From: Glaesserella australis
GTDB taxonomy: Bacteria > Pseudomonadota > Gammaproteobacteria > Enterobacterales > Pasteurellaceae
DNA: 64,000 nucleotides
NCBI RefSeq assembly: GCF_003260095.1
Contig: NZ_PTPX01000007.1
Span: 64,040 to 128,039 of the forward strand
Reading direction: 5' to 3'
Shown: positions 55,210-64,000 of the stretch, piece after piece
Layout: the number at the start of each line of letters is the position of its first letter
How positions within the stretch are numbered: the first letter of the stretch is position 1
The notes under the pieces: model-generated
What the model was told of the DNA's origin: nothing
Database searches by the model: none
Seen by the model: only the letters and a program-made list of their open reading frames with translations
Position numbers and translations under genes: made by a program

Positions 55210-58200
55210 ATGAAAAATTATACTCTAGAAGTTAAAATTGCGGAAAAAGGGACGTTGTATCAAAAAAAAGAAACTTCTACTTTTGGACATATGTACTATG
55301 TATTAGTAGATCAGCTGGGTAATAGAAAAAGCTTTGGTTGGGGATATGGAGAAAATTCAATGTTAGGAGGAATAGAAAACATTCGAAAAACTGATGATAC
55401 AGACTATTCAGAAACCAAAGATGGGAAAATCCATACTATAAAATTCAACATTACTGAGAAACAATATAATGTGCTTATTGAACATGGAGATAATCCATTT
55501 CATGACCGCTTATTTTATTATAATTATAATTTGCTTAGTAATAATTGTGTTGATTATGTCTTCATTGGATTACATAAGGCAGGTATAAACCCTTATGCCT
55601 ATGAAGGAAAATTAGTCCCATCTGCCAATATAGATGTCGTCAATAATTTTAAAGAAAATAGATTTATAGTACCGTTAACTTCATATGGTATTTACTTAAA
55701 ACAAACTGAAATATTAAATCAAGTAAATAAAAAAACAAAGGTACTTAATGAAAATAAAGCAAAAAATAAATTTTCTCTTCCTTCCTTATCCGAAACATCC
55801 AAAGAGAAAAACCAAAACTTTGACCATTTTTCTATTACGAAGAAATTATCATTAGGCTTTAATAAAGAAGCGTTAAATAAAAGCACAAAAACTTCAGATT
55901 TAGCTTCTTCATCAATTTTGACTGATGATACTAGAATTGCGAACCACAATCCTGTGATTTTAAAATCCATTGATATTGCAAATTATGTGATTTCCAATCT
56001 CCCAGGAAGCAATCAAGCGAACAATGTTAAATTAAACCGTACACAGGGTAAACCTTTTAAAATTGCCATCGATCCTCTTATTCTCGATCTCAATGGGGAT
56101 GGCGTGCGGGCTGTAAGCTACAACGAAAAACCCGTGTTGTTTGATATTGATAATGATGGTGGCTCACTAGAAGAAACTGGTTGGTTAAGCCAGCAAGATG
56201 GTTTGCTTGTTAAGGATTTAAATAATAACGGCAAAATTGACAATATGTCTGAAGTGTTCTCTGAATACTATGCTGGTAAAGCAGGACGTAATGGCGAAAC
56301 AGGGGAAAAGCGTTTTGCTAATGGGTTTGAAGCATTAAAGAGTTTAGACAGTAATAAAGATAATGTTTTTGATAGCAAAGATAAGGATTTTAATACGCTA
56401 CGTGTGTGGCAAGACGCTAACCACAATGGCATTACAGACTCTGGAGAGTTAAAAACCTTATCTAGCTTGAAAATCAGTGCAATTGACTTGGCTTACCAAA
56501 ATGCGGGTGGGCAACTCTTCTTTGGCAATGAGTTATTAGCAAAAGGATATTTCACTCGAAATGGCAAGAAACACGAAGCCGCAGCGGTGAACTTTTTAGC
56601 TAACCCAAGAGGGCATACTATTACCAATGTCAGCGGAGGTAAAAAAACGGTAACTGAAGCAGCCGGCGTGTTAGCTCAAACCAGCAGTTTCACCGCCGAT
56701 GGTAATCAGGCTCGTACCTTAGAAGCGAAAAAATTAGGGGTTGTGAATATTCAAGCAGGAGATGGCAATGATGTGCTACGAGGTGATGAGAAAGATAACT
56801 GGCTTGCAGGGGGAGGCGGTGCTGATACCTTCTTTGGTGGGGATGGTGATGATGTCTTGCTGATTGATGGGGACGATCTGCCTGAGAATATTCACGGTGG
56901 CAAGGGAGATGATATTGTTCAAGTTGTTGGTAATAAAGACGTAAGCTTAGATCTTGGTGCTGCTGAAATTGAAATCGCCCACGGAGGACGAGGCGATGAT
57001 ATGTTTGTTTCTTCTGGCAATAGCTCCATATTTGTGCGGGGTGGCGATGGTAACGATGTAATTGTAGGCAGTGTTGCGAATGATGCGTTATCCGGCGAAA
57101 ACGGTGATGATTTTATTTCTGGCGGTGCAGGCAAGGATTTAATTCGAGGACATCGTGGCAGTGATCGCCTGTTTGGTGATAACGGTGATGATGTTCTCTT
57201 CGGCGGTTCCGATGATGATATGTTATACGGCGGAGAAGGCGCAGATACTTTGCTTGGTGAGGGCGGTGATGATTATCTTGACGGTGGTGAAGGCGAAGAT
57301 ACGGCAGAGTTCTCAGGCGATTTTGCCGATTATAAAATCTCAAAAATGGGAGATGGATTATTAATTAGCGACACCAAACAAGGGCGAGATGGCACAGATT
57401 TCTTAAGAAATATTGAGAAGCTGAATTTTAAAGATATAACAAATTACACCACACCTGGCACAACTTCAGAATGGGAAAATCCAACCCCAGTGGAAGATAT
57501 TCTCTATCAAGATAGCAAAGGGCAACGTTTTGACGGTTCACGTCCATATATCATTAAGCAATCTCAATTACTTAAAAATGACATTGATCTACAAGGAGAT
57601 AAGATCGTTATTTATCAAGCATCAAATATTCGAGGTGGCTCTCTTAAAGTGCTGCAAAATGGTGATCTTGAATTTACCCCTACAAAAGGGTTTAAAGGCA
57701 TTGCAAGCTTTGAGTACGCTATTGAAGATTCAAAAGGCACTAAAGCGATCCAAACGGCGGGTAGCGGTGAGTTAAAAGGTAAAGTCTATCTTGTACCTCC
57801 GTCATTACCTTCCGATCCTGATATTATTCGCCAGTATTATTTAGATGCAGATAATATTTCATCCGTATGGAAACATTATACGGGTAAAAATATTCGTATT
57901 GGGCAGTTTGAACCAAGTGGTCCATTTTCTATTGCGGAAGAGGTTGCTGACTACCGACACCCTGAATTACGTAATAAGATCGATAAAAAGTGGCTACATA
58001 ACTATGAATATAAACGTCAAGAAGATGATAAAGTCTTCAGTAAGCATGCGACAGAAGTTGCTGGCATTATGGTAGCTGAACGTAATGGAGAAGGAGGTAT
58101 CGGTATCGCTTATGATGCAACCGTAGCTAGTCATTGGGTCGGTGCAGATGTTTCTAGCTTGGAGCAGATGAAAAACTATGATATTGCGAACCATAGTTGG

Positions 58201-61200
58201 GGGCATACTCAGAACTTTAAACAACAAATTAGCTTTTCTGATAAAAACAAAACGATTTTTGATATTTATAAACCCGCGTTAACTGATGGGCGTAATGGTT
58301 TAGGAACGGTTATTGTTAATTCGGCTGGTAATGATAGACAAAAAGGAGGAAATACTAATTATTCTGAACTAACGAATGTTAGATATGGTATTGCGGTGGC
58401 TTCCGCTGAACAAAATCGACAATTTGAGACTAAAATTGCATCCTATTCAAATCAAGGGGCAAGTATTTTAGTGACAGCTCATGGTTCTGATGCTTATTCA
58501 AGTTCTCGTGAGATTGTAAACGAAAATGGTTCAGTATTAGGTCGAGACTATGCACGTAGCAATGGAACAAGTTTCTCCGCCCCTATTGTTTCAGGTGTCA
58601 TTGCATTAATGCTTGAGGCAAATCCTTATCTCGGATATCGTGATATTCAGGAAATTCTAGCTCTCACAGCAACAACAAAAGGAGTGACAGACAGTCAGTG
58701 GCAACGTAATGGCGCGAAGAACTGGAATGGAACGGGTATGCATATCAGTCACGATTACGGTTATGGTGTCATAGATGCTCAAGCGGCAGTAAGATTAGCT
58801 CAAGATTGGAATACTCAACATACTTATGAGAATGAAGCTAAACTAGAAGATATCTATAAATCAGGGAAAGTGAATCAGGCTATCACAGATAATAATGGCA
58901 GACAATTTTCAGTAAATGTGTCAAATGCTTCCATATTACTCGAAAATGTAGCCGTTAAAGTAAATCTAACACATACAAGAGCGAGTGATTTAGTTATTAA
59001 ATTAATTTCTCCATCAGGTGCAGAATCTATTTTAATGAATAGACCTGGAAAAGATACTAATGATGATAAAGCGATAGGAGATGTTAAGTTTGGAGAGTCT
59101 TCCACATTAAATTACACATTCAATACCACTTTGTTAAAAGGAGAGAGTCCTAATGGCCAATGGAAACTACAAGTTTTTGATGTAGCAACAGGAGACGTGG
59201 GAACATTACATGATTGGTCATTGAGTTTCTATGGGAGAGCTTACGGTAATAACGATATTTATGTCTATACTGATGAGTTTCACAATACCCAATCTGTTGA
59301 TACATTGAATGATACAAATGGAGGAATAGATACAATTAATGTTGCAGCAATGGATGGTGCAATTGAAGTAAATCTCTCAACAGGAAAAGCCGATTTAGTA
59401 GGAAAAACCTTGACGATTAAAAATTCTCAACATATAGAGAATGTAACTGGAGGGGATTACAACGATAAACTCACAGGGAATAATGCCGCAAATGTACTTG
59501 TTGGAGGACGAGGCAATGATATCTTAGTTGGTCTAGAGGGCAATGATGTGCTTGCTGGTGGCTTAGGTAATAACACATTAACAGGTGGAGAAAATAATGA
59601 CACCTTTATTATTGAGAAGAAATCAAATAGTCAAGATGTGGTCACTGATTTTAATGTAGGAACAGATCGTTTAGTCTTTACTGGATTTAAATCTTTTAAT
59701 TTATCTAAGCAACAACAGGGCAATGATACTCTTATTTCTTTAGGAAATGGTCAAACCCTTCTGCTCAATAATGTACAAGCAAATAGCTTAAATAATAACA
59801 ATATTGTGGTAACTGCGGAAGTATTCAAACCTTATTGGCTAAATCAAACGGGAGGATATGGATTCTCGAATAACAATGCTGAAGTTGCACTACCCGATTT
59901 TGGAGTAGCTTTTTGGGGAACAGAAGGTGAAGATCGTATATTTGGGGGTAATGGTAATGATCTTCTTCAAGGTGGAAGCAGCAACGACATTATTGTTGGT
60001 GAACACTCGGCAGATTCTGTCACAGGCGGTAATGATACATTGTATGGTAATGATGGCGATGATCGTATTTTAGGTGGAGGAGGTAACGATACTCTCCATG
60101 GTGGGGCAGGCTCTGATTATCTTGGTGGCGGTGTAGGTAATGATGTACTTTACTTAGAAGGTGATGATACAGCACTATCATTAACTTATCGTAATCAACA
60201 ATATACGACATTAAATCAATATAATAATGTGGAATTTAGTTGGGCAAGAGCTGAAGGAGGTAAAGGAAGTGATCGATTTGTTGTCGTTAAAGATACAACA
60301 CCAAATGCATCCAAAGGGCTTTTGAAGAATCTCATTTGGGATTTTGATATCAATGACAAAGATGAGAAAATTGATATTTCTCAGTTTAAGGGGGTAAAAA
60401 CAATTAATTTTTATGGATTTAGCGTCAATAATGAACAATATACACGAATCTGGTTAGGGGAACCTAAAGCAGGCACACAATATGTGACTGTAAAAGGTAT
60501 TAGACCTGATCAGCTAAAAGCAGAAATGTTTATCTTTTCTCAAGAGCAAGCAGAGTTACCTCAATTGGTTCATACTATTATCGGAACCAATGGTAATGAT
60601 ACGCTAAAAGGCAATGCAATTGGTAATTTAATTGATGGTAAAGCTGGCTCTGATAGTATGGCTGGTGAGTTTGGTGATGACACTTACCTTGTTGATAACG
60701 TAGGTGATAAAGTATTAGAAATACAAAATGGTGGATATGACATAGTCAAATCTTCAGTAAGTTATTCATTATCTAATTATGTTGAAGAACTTCAATTACT
60801 GGGTAATTCACCAATTAATGCTATCGGAAATAGTGAAAACAATCGCTTGATAGGAAATTCAGGTAATAATAGTCTGGATGGCAAGGCTGGGTTTGATACG
60901 ATGATTGGTGGCTCGGGTAATGATACCTATATCGTTGATTCTCACCTTGATAAGGTGATTGAGAAAGTGAATCAAGGAACAGATACTGTTATCTCATCGG
61001 TCTCTTATACCTTACCAAAAAATGTAGAACATGTAGAGTTAACAGGCAATGCACATATTTCTGCAACAGGAAATGACACCAATAATTCCCTTAAAGGTAA
61101 TTCAGGAAATAACCGACTGATTGGCTACTCTGGTAATGATTCTCTAAACGGTATGCGTGGAAATGACTTCTTAATGGGTGGTCTAGGAAATGATACTTAT

Positions 61201-61548
61201 TATTTCAATAGAGAAGACGGTATTGATACTCTCTATGATGAGCAAGGTAACGACACATTACGCTTTACTGGTATAAATCATAATCAGCTTTGGTTCCGTA
61301 AATTAAACGCCGATCTGGAGATCAGTGTTATTGGTACTCAGGACAAAATAATGATTACGGATTGGTATGGTAAGAATTATAAAGTAGAGAGTTTTATCGC
61401 TGCGAACAATAAATCTTTAAGCCATACCAATGTAGATAAACTAGTAAGTGCAATGGCTGCGTTTTCTCCACCAGCTGCTGGGCAAATATCATTACCACAG
61501 GCAATAAATACCAAATTAGAGCCAATTCTAGCGGCTAATTGGACATAA
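55210..61548 (+). CDS. Giant RTX protein: NlpC/P60-like domain, FrpC-type self-processing module, RTX repeats, subtilase and P domain
   Basis: 2112 residues from ATG 55210 (AGGTGA 6 bases upstream; GTG 55201 less likely). About 1-150: papain-like fold in permuted NlpC/P60 style, with His27 (FGHMYYVL) and Cys113 (LLSNNCVDYVFIGLHKAG). About 160-275: low-complexity linker. About 280-470: FrpC/ApxIVA-type self-processing module starting at Asp288-Pro289 (IDPLILDLNGDGV), rich in EF-like DxDxDG loops. About 516-700: GGxGxDxUx RTX nonapeptides. About 890-1180: subtilase S8 with His946 (KHATEVAGIM), Asn1041 (NSAGN), Ser1121 (GTSFSAP), and Glu901 where Asp is expected. About 1230-1345: P/Homo-B domain. 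Further RTX blocks at about 1415-1467, 1571-1640 and 1794-2000, then a FrpC-like C-terminus (DKLVSAMAAFSPPAAGQ). Secretion by type I export is expected; no hlyB/hlyD/acyltransferase genes are in the window. Confidence 0.85.
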   Translation: MKNYTLEVKIAEKGTLYQKKETSTFGHMYYVLVDQLGNRKSFGWGYGENSMLGGIENIRKTDDTDYSETKDGKIHTIKFNITEKQYNVLIEHGDNPFHDRLFYYNYNLLSNNCVDYVFIGLHKAGINPYAYEGKLVPSANIDVVNNFKENRFIVPLTSYGIYLKQTEILNQVNKKTKVLNENKAKNKFSLPSLSETSKEKNQNFDHFSITKKLSLGFNKEALNKSTKTSDLASSSILTDDTRIANHNPVILKSIDIANYVISNLPGSNQANNVKLNRTQGKPFKIAIDPLILDLNGDGVRAVSYNEKPVLFDIDNDGGSLEETGWLSQQDGLLVKDLNNNGKIDNMSEVFSEYYAGKAGRNGETGEKRFANGFEALKSLDSNKDNVFDSKDKDFNTLRVWQDANHNGITDSGELKTLSSLKISAIDLAYQNAGGQLFFGNELLAKGYFTRNGKKHEAAAVNFLANPRGHTITNVSGGKKTVTEAAGVLAQTSSFTADGNQARTLEAKKLGVVNIQAGDGNDVLRGDEKDNWLAGGGGADTFFGGDGDDVLLIDGDDLPENIHGGKGDDIVQVVGNKDVSLDLGAAEIEIAHGGRGDDMFVSSGNSSIFVRGGDGNDVIVGSVANDALSGENGDDFISGGAGKDLIRGHRGSDRLFGDNGDDVLFGGSDDDMLYGGEGADTLLGEGGDDYLDGGEGEDTAEFSGDFADYKISKMGDGLLISDTKQGRDGTDFLRNIEKLNFKDITNYTTPGTTSEWENPTPVEDILYQDSKGQRFDGSRPYIIKQSQLLKNDIDLQGDKIVIYQASNIRGGSLKVLQNGDLEFTPTKGFKGIASFEYAIEDSKGTKAIQTAGSGELKGKVYLVPPSLPSDPDIIRQYYLDADNISSVWKHYTGKNIRIGQFEPSGPFSIAEEVADYRHPELRNKIDKKWLHNYEYKRQEDDKVFSKHATEVAGIMVAERNGEGGIGIAYDATVASHWVGADVSSLEQMKNYDIANHSWGHTQNFKQQISFSDKNKTIFDIYKPALTDGRNGLGTVIVNSAGNDRQKGGNTNYSELTNVRYGIAVASAEQNRQFETKIASYSNQGASILVTAHGSDAYSSSREIVNENGSVLGRDYARSNGTSFSAPIVSGVIALMLEANPYLGYRDIQEILALTATTKGVTDSQWQRNGAKNWNGTGMHISHDYGYGVIDAQAAVRLAQDWNTQHTYENEAKLEDIYKSGKVNQAITDNNGRQFSVNVSNASILLENVAVKVNLTHTRASDLVIKLISPSGAESILMNRPGKDTNDDKAIGDVKFGESSTLNYTFNTTLLKGESPNGQWKLQVFDVATGDVGTLHDWSLSFYGRAYGNNDIYVYTDEFHNTQSVDTLNDTNGGIDTINVAAMDGAIEVNLSTGKADLVGKTLTIKNSQHIENVTGGDYNDKLTGNNAANVLVGGRGNDILVGLEGNDVLAGGLGNNTLTGGENNDTFIIEKKSNSQDVVTDFNVGTDRLVFTGFKSFNLSKQQQGNDTLISLGNGQTLLLNNVQANSLNNNNIVVTAEVFKPYWLNQTGGYGFSNNNAEVALPDFGVAFWGTEGEDRIFGGNGNDLLQGGSSNDIIVGEHSADSVTGGNDTLYGNDGDDRILGGGGNDTLHGGAGSDYLGGGVGNDVLYLEGDDTALSLTYRNQQYTTLNQYNNVEFSWARAEGGKGSDRFVVVKDTTPNASKGLLKNLIWDFDINDKDEKIDISQFKGVKTINFYGFSVNNEQYTRIWLGEPKAGTQYVTVKGIRPDQLKAEMFIFSQEQAELPQLVHTIIGTNGNDTLKGNAIGNLIDGKAGSDSMAGEFGDDTYLVDNVGDKVLEIQNGGYDIVKSSVSYSLSNYVEELQLLGNSPINAIGNSENNRLIGNSGNNSLDGKAGFDTMIGGSGNDTYIVDSHLDKVIEKVNQGTDTVISSVSYTLPKNVEHVELTGNAHISATGNDTNNSLKGNSGNNRLIGYSGNDSLNGMRGNDFLMGGLGNDTYYFNREDGIDTLYDEQGNDTLRFTGINHNQLWFRKLNADLEISVIGTQDKIMITDWYGKNYKVESFIAANNKSLSHTNVDKLVSAMAAFSPPAAGQISLPQAINTKLEPILAANWT

Positions 61549-61564
61549 TTTAGAGTAATTATTT

Positions 61565-61626
61565 CGATATTATGTAGTAGTTGCACAAAACTCAGAAAAG
61601 CTTGTAGCAACTGCTACATAATACCG
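61565..61626. repeat. Hairpin repeat downstream of the RTX gene
   Basis: CGATATTATGTAGTAGTTGC and GCAACTGCTACATAATACCG are near-perfect inverted arms. Related copies occur at 41391-41416 (half) and 32426-32470 (degenerate). It marks the 3' border of the accessory operon and may also terminate it. Confidence 0.8.
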
Positions 61627-61721
61627 AATTATTTAAAGTCTCACGCTGTTCTTAATATTGGGCATAGTAGACAAAAATTTTGCAAAAATTTCATTGAATC
61701 TGACCGCTTGTCACTTACTCA

Positions 61722-62228
61722 TTACTGATTTTTCAGAATCTCATTCATCAGCTGAATATCAATGTGACAATATCCATTTGGGTTCTTATCTAGGTAATCT
61801 TGGTGATACTCTTCTGCAGGGAAGTAATGTTCTAACATCTTATTTTCAACGGCTAATTTTTCGCTATATTGAGCTTGCAGATCAGAGAGTGCTTGAGTCA
61901 CAACAGGTTCATCTTGCGGATCAACATAGTAGATCCCTGTACGATATTGAATCCCTTTGTCTTCGCCTTGTTGGTTCACACTTACAGGATCGATCACTTT
62001 AAAGTAGTAATCTAACAATTTTGCTAAGGCAATCTTCTCTGCATCATAAGTCACTTTCACCACTTCTGCGTGACCACTTCCCTTACAGACTTCTTGATAA
62101 GTCGGGTTAAGGGTATCGCCATTTGCATAGCCTGATTCAGCATCAATTACCCCATTAATGCGTTGCATAAAGGCTTCTGTTCCCCAAAAGCAACCGCCCG
62201 CTAAATAAATTTCTTTGATATTTGCCAT
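61722..62228 (-). CDS. msrA: Peptide-methionine (S)-S-oxide reductase MsrA
   Basis: Repairs methionine-S-sulfoxide. The 168-residue protein has the catalytic GCFWGTEAF motif near residue 12, GYANG, and GSGHAEVVKVTYD. IQYRTGIYY and HQDYLDKNPNGYCH follow near the C-terminus. It has no signal peptide, so it is cytosolic. It follows the YczE-like gene by 19 bases on the same strand; a USS core lies close to its 3' end. Confidence 0.95.
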   Translation of the reverse strand: MANIKEIYLAGGCFWGTEAFMQRINGVIDAESGYANGDTLNPTYQEVCKGSGHAEVVKVTYDAEKIALAKLLDYYFKVIDPVSVNQQGEDKGIQYRTGIYYVDPQDEPVVTQALSDLQAQYSEKLAVENKMLEHYFPAEEYHQDYLDKNPNGYCHIDIQLMNEILKNQ

Positions 62229-62247
62229 ATAAACTCCTTTGCAAAAT

Positions 62248-62898
62248 TTATGTTAAATCTGACCGCTTGTAACGATTAAAAAGCGTTGCGGTATATTGGA
62301 TAATCCAACCAACACAAAAGGCAAAAGCCAACGTGCTAATGCCTACCGTGCCACCTAATAAAAAGCCTAATACACAGACCTTCACTTCAATAGAAGTACG
62401 AACCACACCGACTTTCCAGCCATATTTTTGGCACATTCCCACCATTAATCCATCTCGTGGCCCTGCACCTAAGTGACAAGAGAGATAAAATGTCGTACTA
62501 ATCCCAAATAAGAGAATAGCGCCAATCATCAGTAAAAATCGAGAAAATAACGTCTCTGGTGCAGGAACATATTGCACGGTTAAATCAATAAAAAGTGCAA
62601 TCCAAAAGATATTCAGTACCGTTCCTAAGCCAAAACGTAATTGCAACGGAATCCAAAGCAATAAGACGATCACGCTAATAATGGCAACCACGACGCCAAT
62701 AGATAAGCCCGTTTGCAATGAAATACCTTGAGAAAAGACGGTCCAAGGGCTTGAACCTAAATGAGCAAGCACTAACAGACCTTCGCCAATACCCATTAAG
62801 ATAGTTGCAACGGAAATCATCAACAGCGAACTTGGCTTTAAATGCCATTGATGATCCGCCGTCCAAGGCATTCTAGGAATAGGAGATTTTCTACTCAT
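62248..62898 (-). CDS. YczE/YyaS-like membrane protein
   Basis: 216 residues with about five membrane helices: LMISVATILMGIGEGLLVLAHLGSSPWTVFSQGIS, GTVLNIFWIALFIDLTV, SRFLLMIGAILLFGISTTFYLSCHLGAGPRDGLMVGM and LGFLLGGTVGISTLAFAFCVGWIIQ. The GLGSSPW and LGAGPRDGLM patterns are typical of the YczE/YyaS/YitT-like family of unknown function. The frame extends further upstream but overlaps lolC; MSRKSPIPRMPW at 62898 is the likely start (8-base overlap). Its last codons (YKRSDLT) are a USS. Confidence 0.8.
   Translation of the reverse strand: MSRKSPIPRMPWTADHQWHLKPSSLLMISVATILMGIGEGLLVLAHLGSSPWTVFSQGISLQTGLSIGVVVAIISVIVLLLWIPLQLRFGLGTVLNIFWIALFIDLTVQYVPAPETLFSRFLLMIGAILLFGISTTFYLSCHLGAGPRDGLMVGMCQKYGWKVGVVRTSIEVKVCVLGFLLGGTVGISTLAFAFCVGWIIQYTATLFNRYKRSDLT
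62262..62270. repeat. USS core within the 3' end of the YczE-like gene
   Basis: ACCGCTTGT with the extended ATCTG context; it encodes the C-terminal YKRSDLT of the protein. Confidence 0.8.
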
Positions 62899-64000
62899 AG
62901 CGCAAGGCTTCCGCAGGTTCAATTTTTGATGCTCGATATGCAGGGTAAAGCGTGCAAGCCAATGATAATGCAATAGATGAAACCACAATGACAATAACCT
63001 GCTCCAACGCAATTTCCGTTGGCAGAACCATACCTGTTGGATTAATCAGGCTGATGAAATCACCTAAATAAGTTGTTGCTAGTACCCCCAATATGCCACC
63101 GACCAATGCGCCAATAACCCCAACTATCGCCCCTTGAGCGACAAAAATTTGGGTCACTTGCCCTTTGGTTAAACCTTGTGTTTGCAAAATGGCAATTTCA
63201 CCCTGTTTATCCACCACCATTAAGCTCAAGGAGGTAACGATATTGGAAATCGCCACGATGATGATTAAGCTAATCAGTAGCCCCATCATATTTTTTTCCA
63301 TACGTACCGCTTGGAAAAATTCGCCTTTTTGCTCACGCCAGTCACTAATTTGCCATTTATCCGCAGGGAATGCGCTTGCCAATTCTGTCACTAAGAACGG
63401 ATCCGTTAAGAACAAACGCACACCTTGGCTTTTGCCTTCTTCAATCCGTAACAAACGCCCTACATCTGCCAAATTGGCAAATAAGGTGTAACTACTTGCT
63501 TCATTGTTTGAATAATAAATGTCTGAAACGGTAAACAAACGCTGGACAGGCACTCGTCCAAACGGGGTATATTGGCTATTTTCAGTGATCATCAAACGAA
63601 TTTTATCGCCAAGGTTTAAGTTAAGCTGATCTGCCAAACGAGAGCCAATAATCACATTAAATTCCCCTGCAGGTAAACGTTGAGATAGATCGCTAATCTC
63701 AATTAACAAAGGATCATCACTTGCCTTTTCGACACCGATTAACTGCCCTGCATTCATACCTTGTTGGCTTTGAATCATCACATTTGCACGGTTAATGAGT
63801 ACCGATTTTTCCACATAAGCGGGTAAATCAAGCTTTGCCGTATTTTGCCAATGTTCATCTAATGGGGAAACAATCGCATGGGGAAGAGTGGAAAGTAGAT
63901 TGCGTTTCTGCATGTTTTCCAAACCATTCATCACAGAAAGCACAATGACTAACGCCATGACACCGAGTACAATGCCAAAACTCGCTAAATTGGTGACTAA
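62891..64000 (-). CDS. lolC: Lipoprotein-releasing system membrane subunit LolC (5' end outside window)
   Basis: 370 codons to the window edge. The part seen begins [28 protein letters not shown], and includes [74 protein letters not shown] and the end EPAEALRYE, all matching E. coli LolC rather than LolE. It lacks only the first helix start. It is separated by about 30 kb from lolDE and is followed by a YczE-like gene and msrA with overlapping or short spacing. Confidence 0.93.
   Translation of the reverse strand, partial: [369 protein letters not shown]

Noticed and set aside
56758-57320. Tandem periodicity that could suggest a CRISPR or satellite array
   Set aside because: The repeats are 27-base codon-phased GGxGxDxUx units within an open reading frame, that is, RTX nonapeptides.
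56919-57364. Antisense and alternate-frame open frames within the RTX gene
   Set aside because: They are frame shadows of the repeat-rich coding sequence (His/Arg-rich or Pro-rich products) without ribosome-binding sites.

Overview
The window reads as a chromosomal segment of a Pasteurellaceae bacterium of the Actinobacillus/Mannheimia/Bibersteinia type. The reasons are gene content (Na+-NQR, Slam, HmuTUV, split LolCDE, NqrM), an AT-rich housekeeping style, and many copies of the ACAAGCGGT uptake-signal (USS) core used by the A. pleuropneumoniae-like branch, often as inverted pairs acting as terminators. I cannot name the species. No tRNA, rRNA, CRISPR array or intact insertion sequence was seen.

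Layout. 1-2249 (+): end of nusB, thiL, pgpA, a LysE/RhtB exporter. 2246-3903 (-): TreR-type repressor and a chalcone-isomerase-like periplasmic protein. 4081-9526: YdcH-like protein, OmpA-like lipoprotein, uvrD, purD (PurR box), nudC. 9561-12412 (-): artPIQM arginine uptake with a tandem ARG-box pair. 12560-20319 (-): dppABCDF plus a second dppA paralogue. In front of the second paralogue lies a complete histidine-type attenuator (14-residue leader with five consecutive His codons, then a terminator). 20632-21276 (-): adk. 21477-25095 (+): Fur-controlled siderophore ABC importer. 25594-28051: Slam translocon and its surface-lipoprotein client, with a divergent XRE regulator. 28117-33949: eno, a rhodanese/AhpD-like pair, lolDE, rplI-rpsR-priB-rpsF. 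34343-38687 (+): MHS-type MFS carrier, secreted nuclease, cysteine desulfurase, pfkA. 38736-47281 (-): nqrABCDEF, apbE, nqrM, mnmA. 47700-53312 (+): nfuA and a Fur-controlled haem uptake locus hmuTUV plus TonB receptor. 53886-61548 (+): accessory operon ending in a 2112-residue RTX protein. 61722-64000 (-): msrA, YczE-like protein, lolC (cut by the window end).

The most unusual locus is 53.4-61.6 kb. A giant type-I-secreted RTX protein combines an N-terminal NlpC/P60-like Cys/His module, a FrpC-type Asp-Pro self-processing module, RTX blocks, a kexin-like subtilase with a P domain, and a FrpC-like C-terminal export region. Three tightly coupled small genes precede it: two membrane-anchored proteins of unknown family and a 62-residue remnant. 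I read it as a polymorphic-toxin arrangement in mirror image, with a variable effector at the N-terminus and candidate immunity genes upstream. Function is inference; no type I exporter or toxin acyltransferase gene lies in the window.

Nutrient uptake is the theme of the rest. Arginine (ArgR boxes), peptides (His attenuator), siderophore and haem (Fur boxes) transport are each visibly regulated. The art and both dppA substrate-binding genes carry GcvB-type CACAACAT sites at their translation starts.
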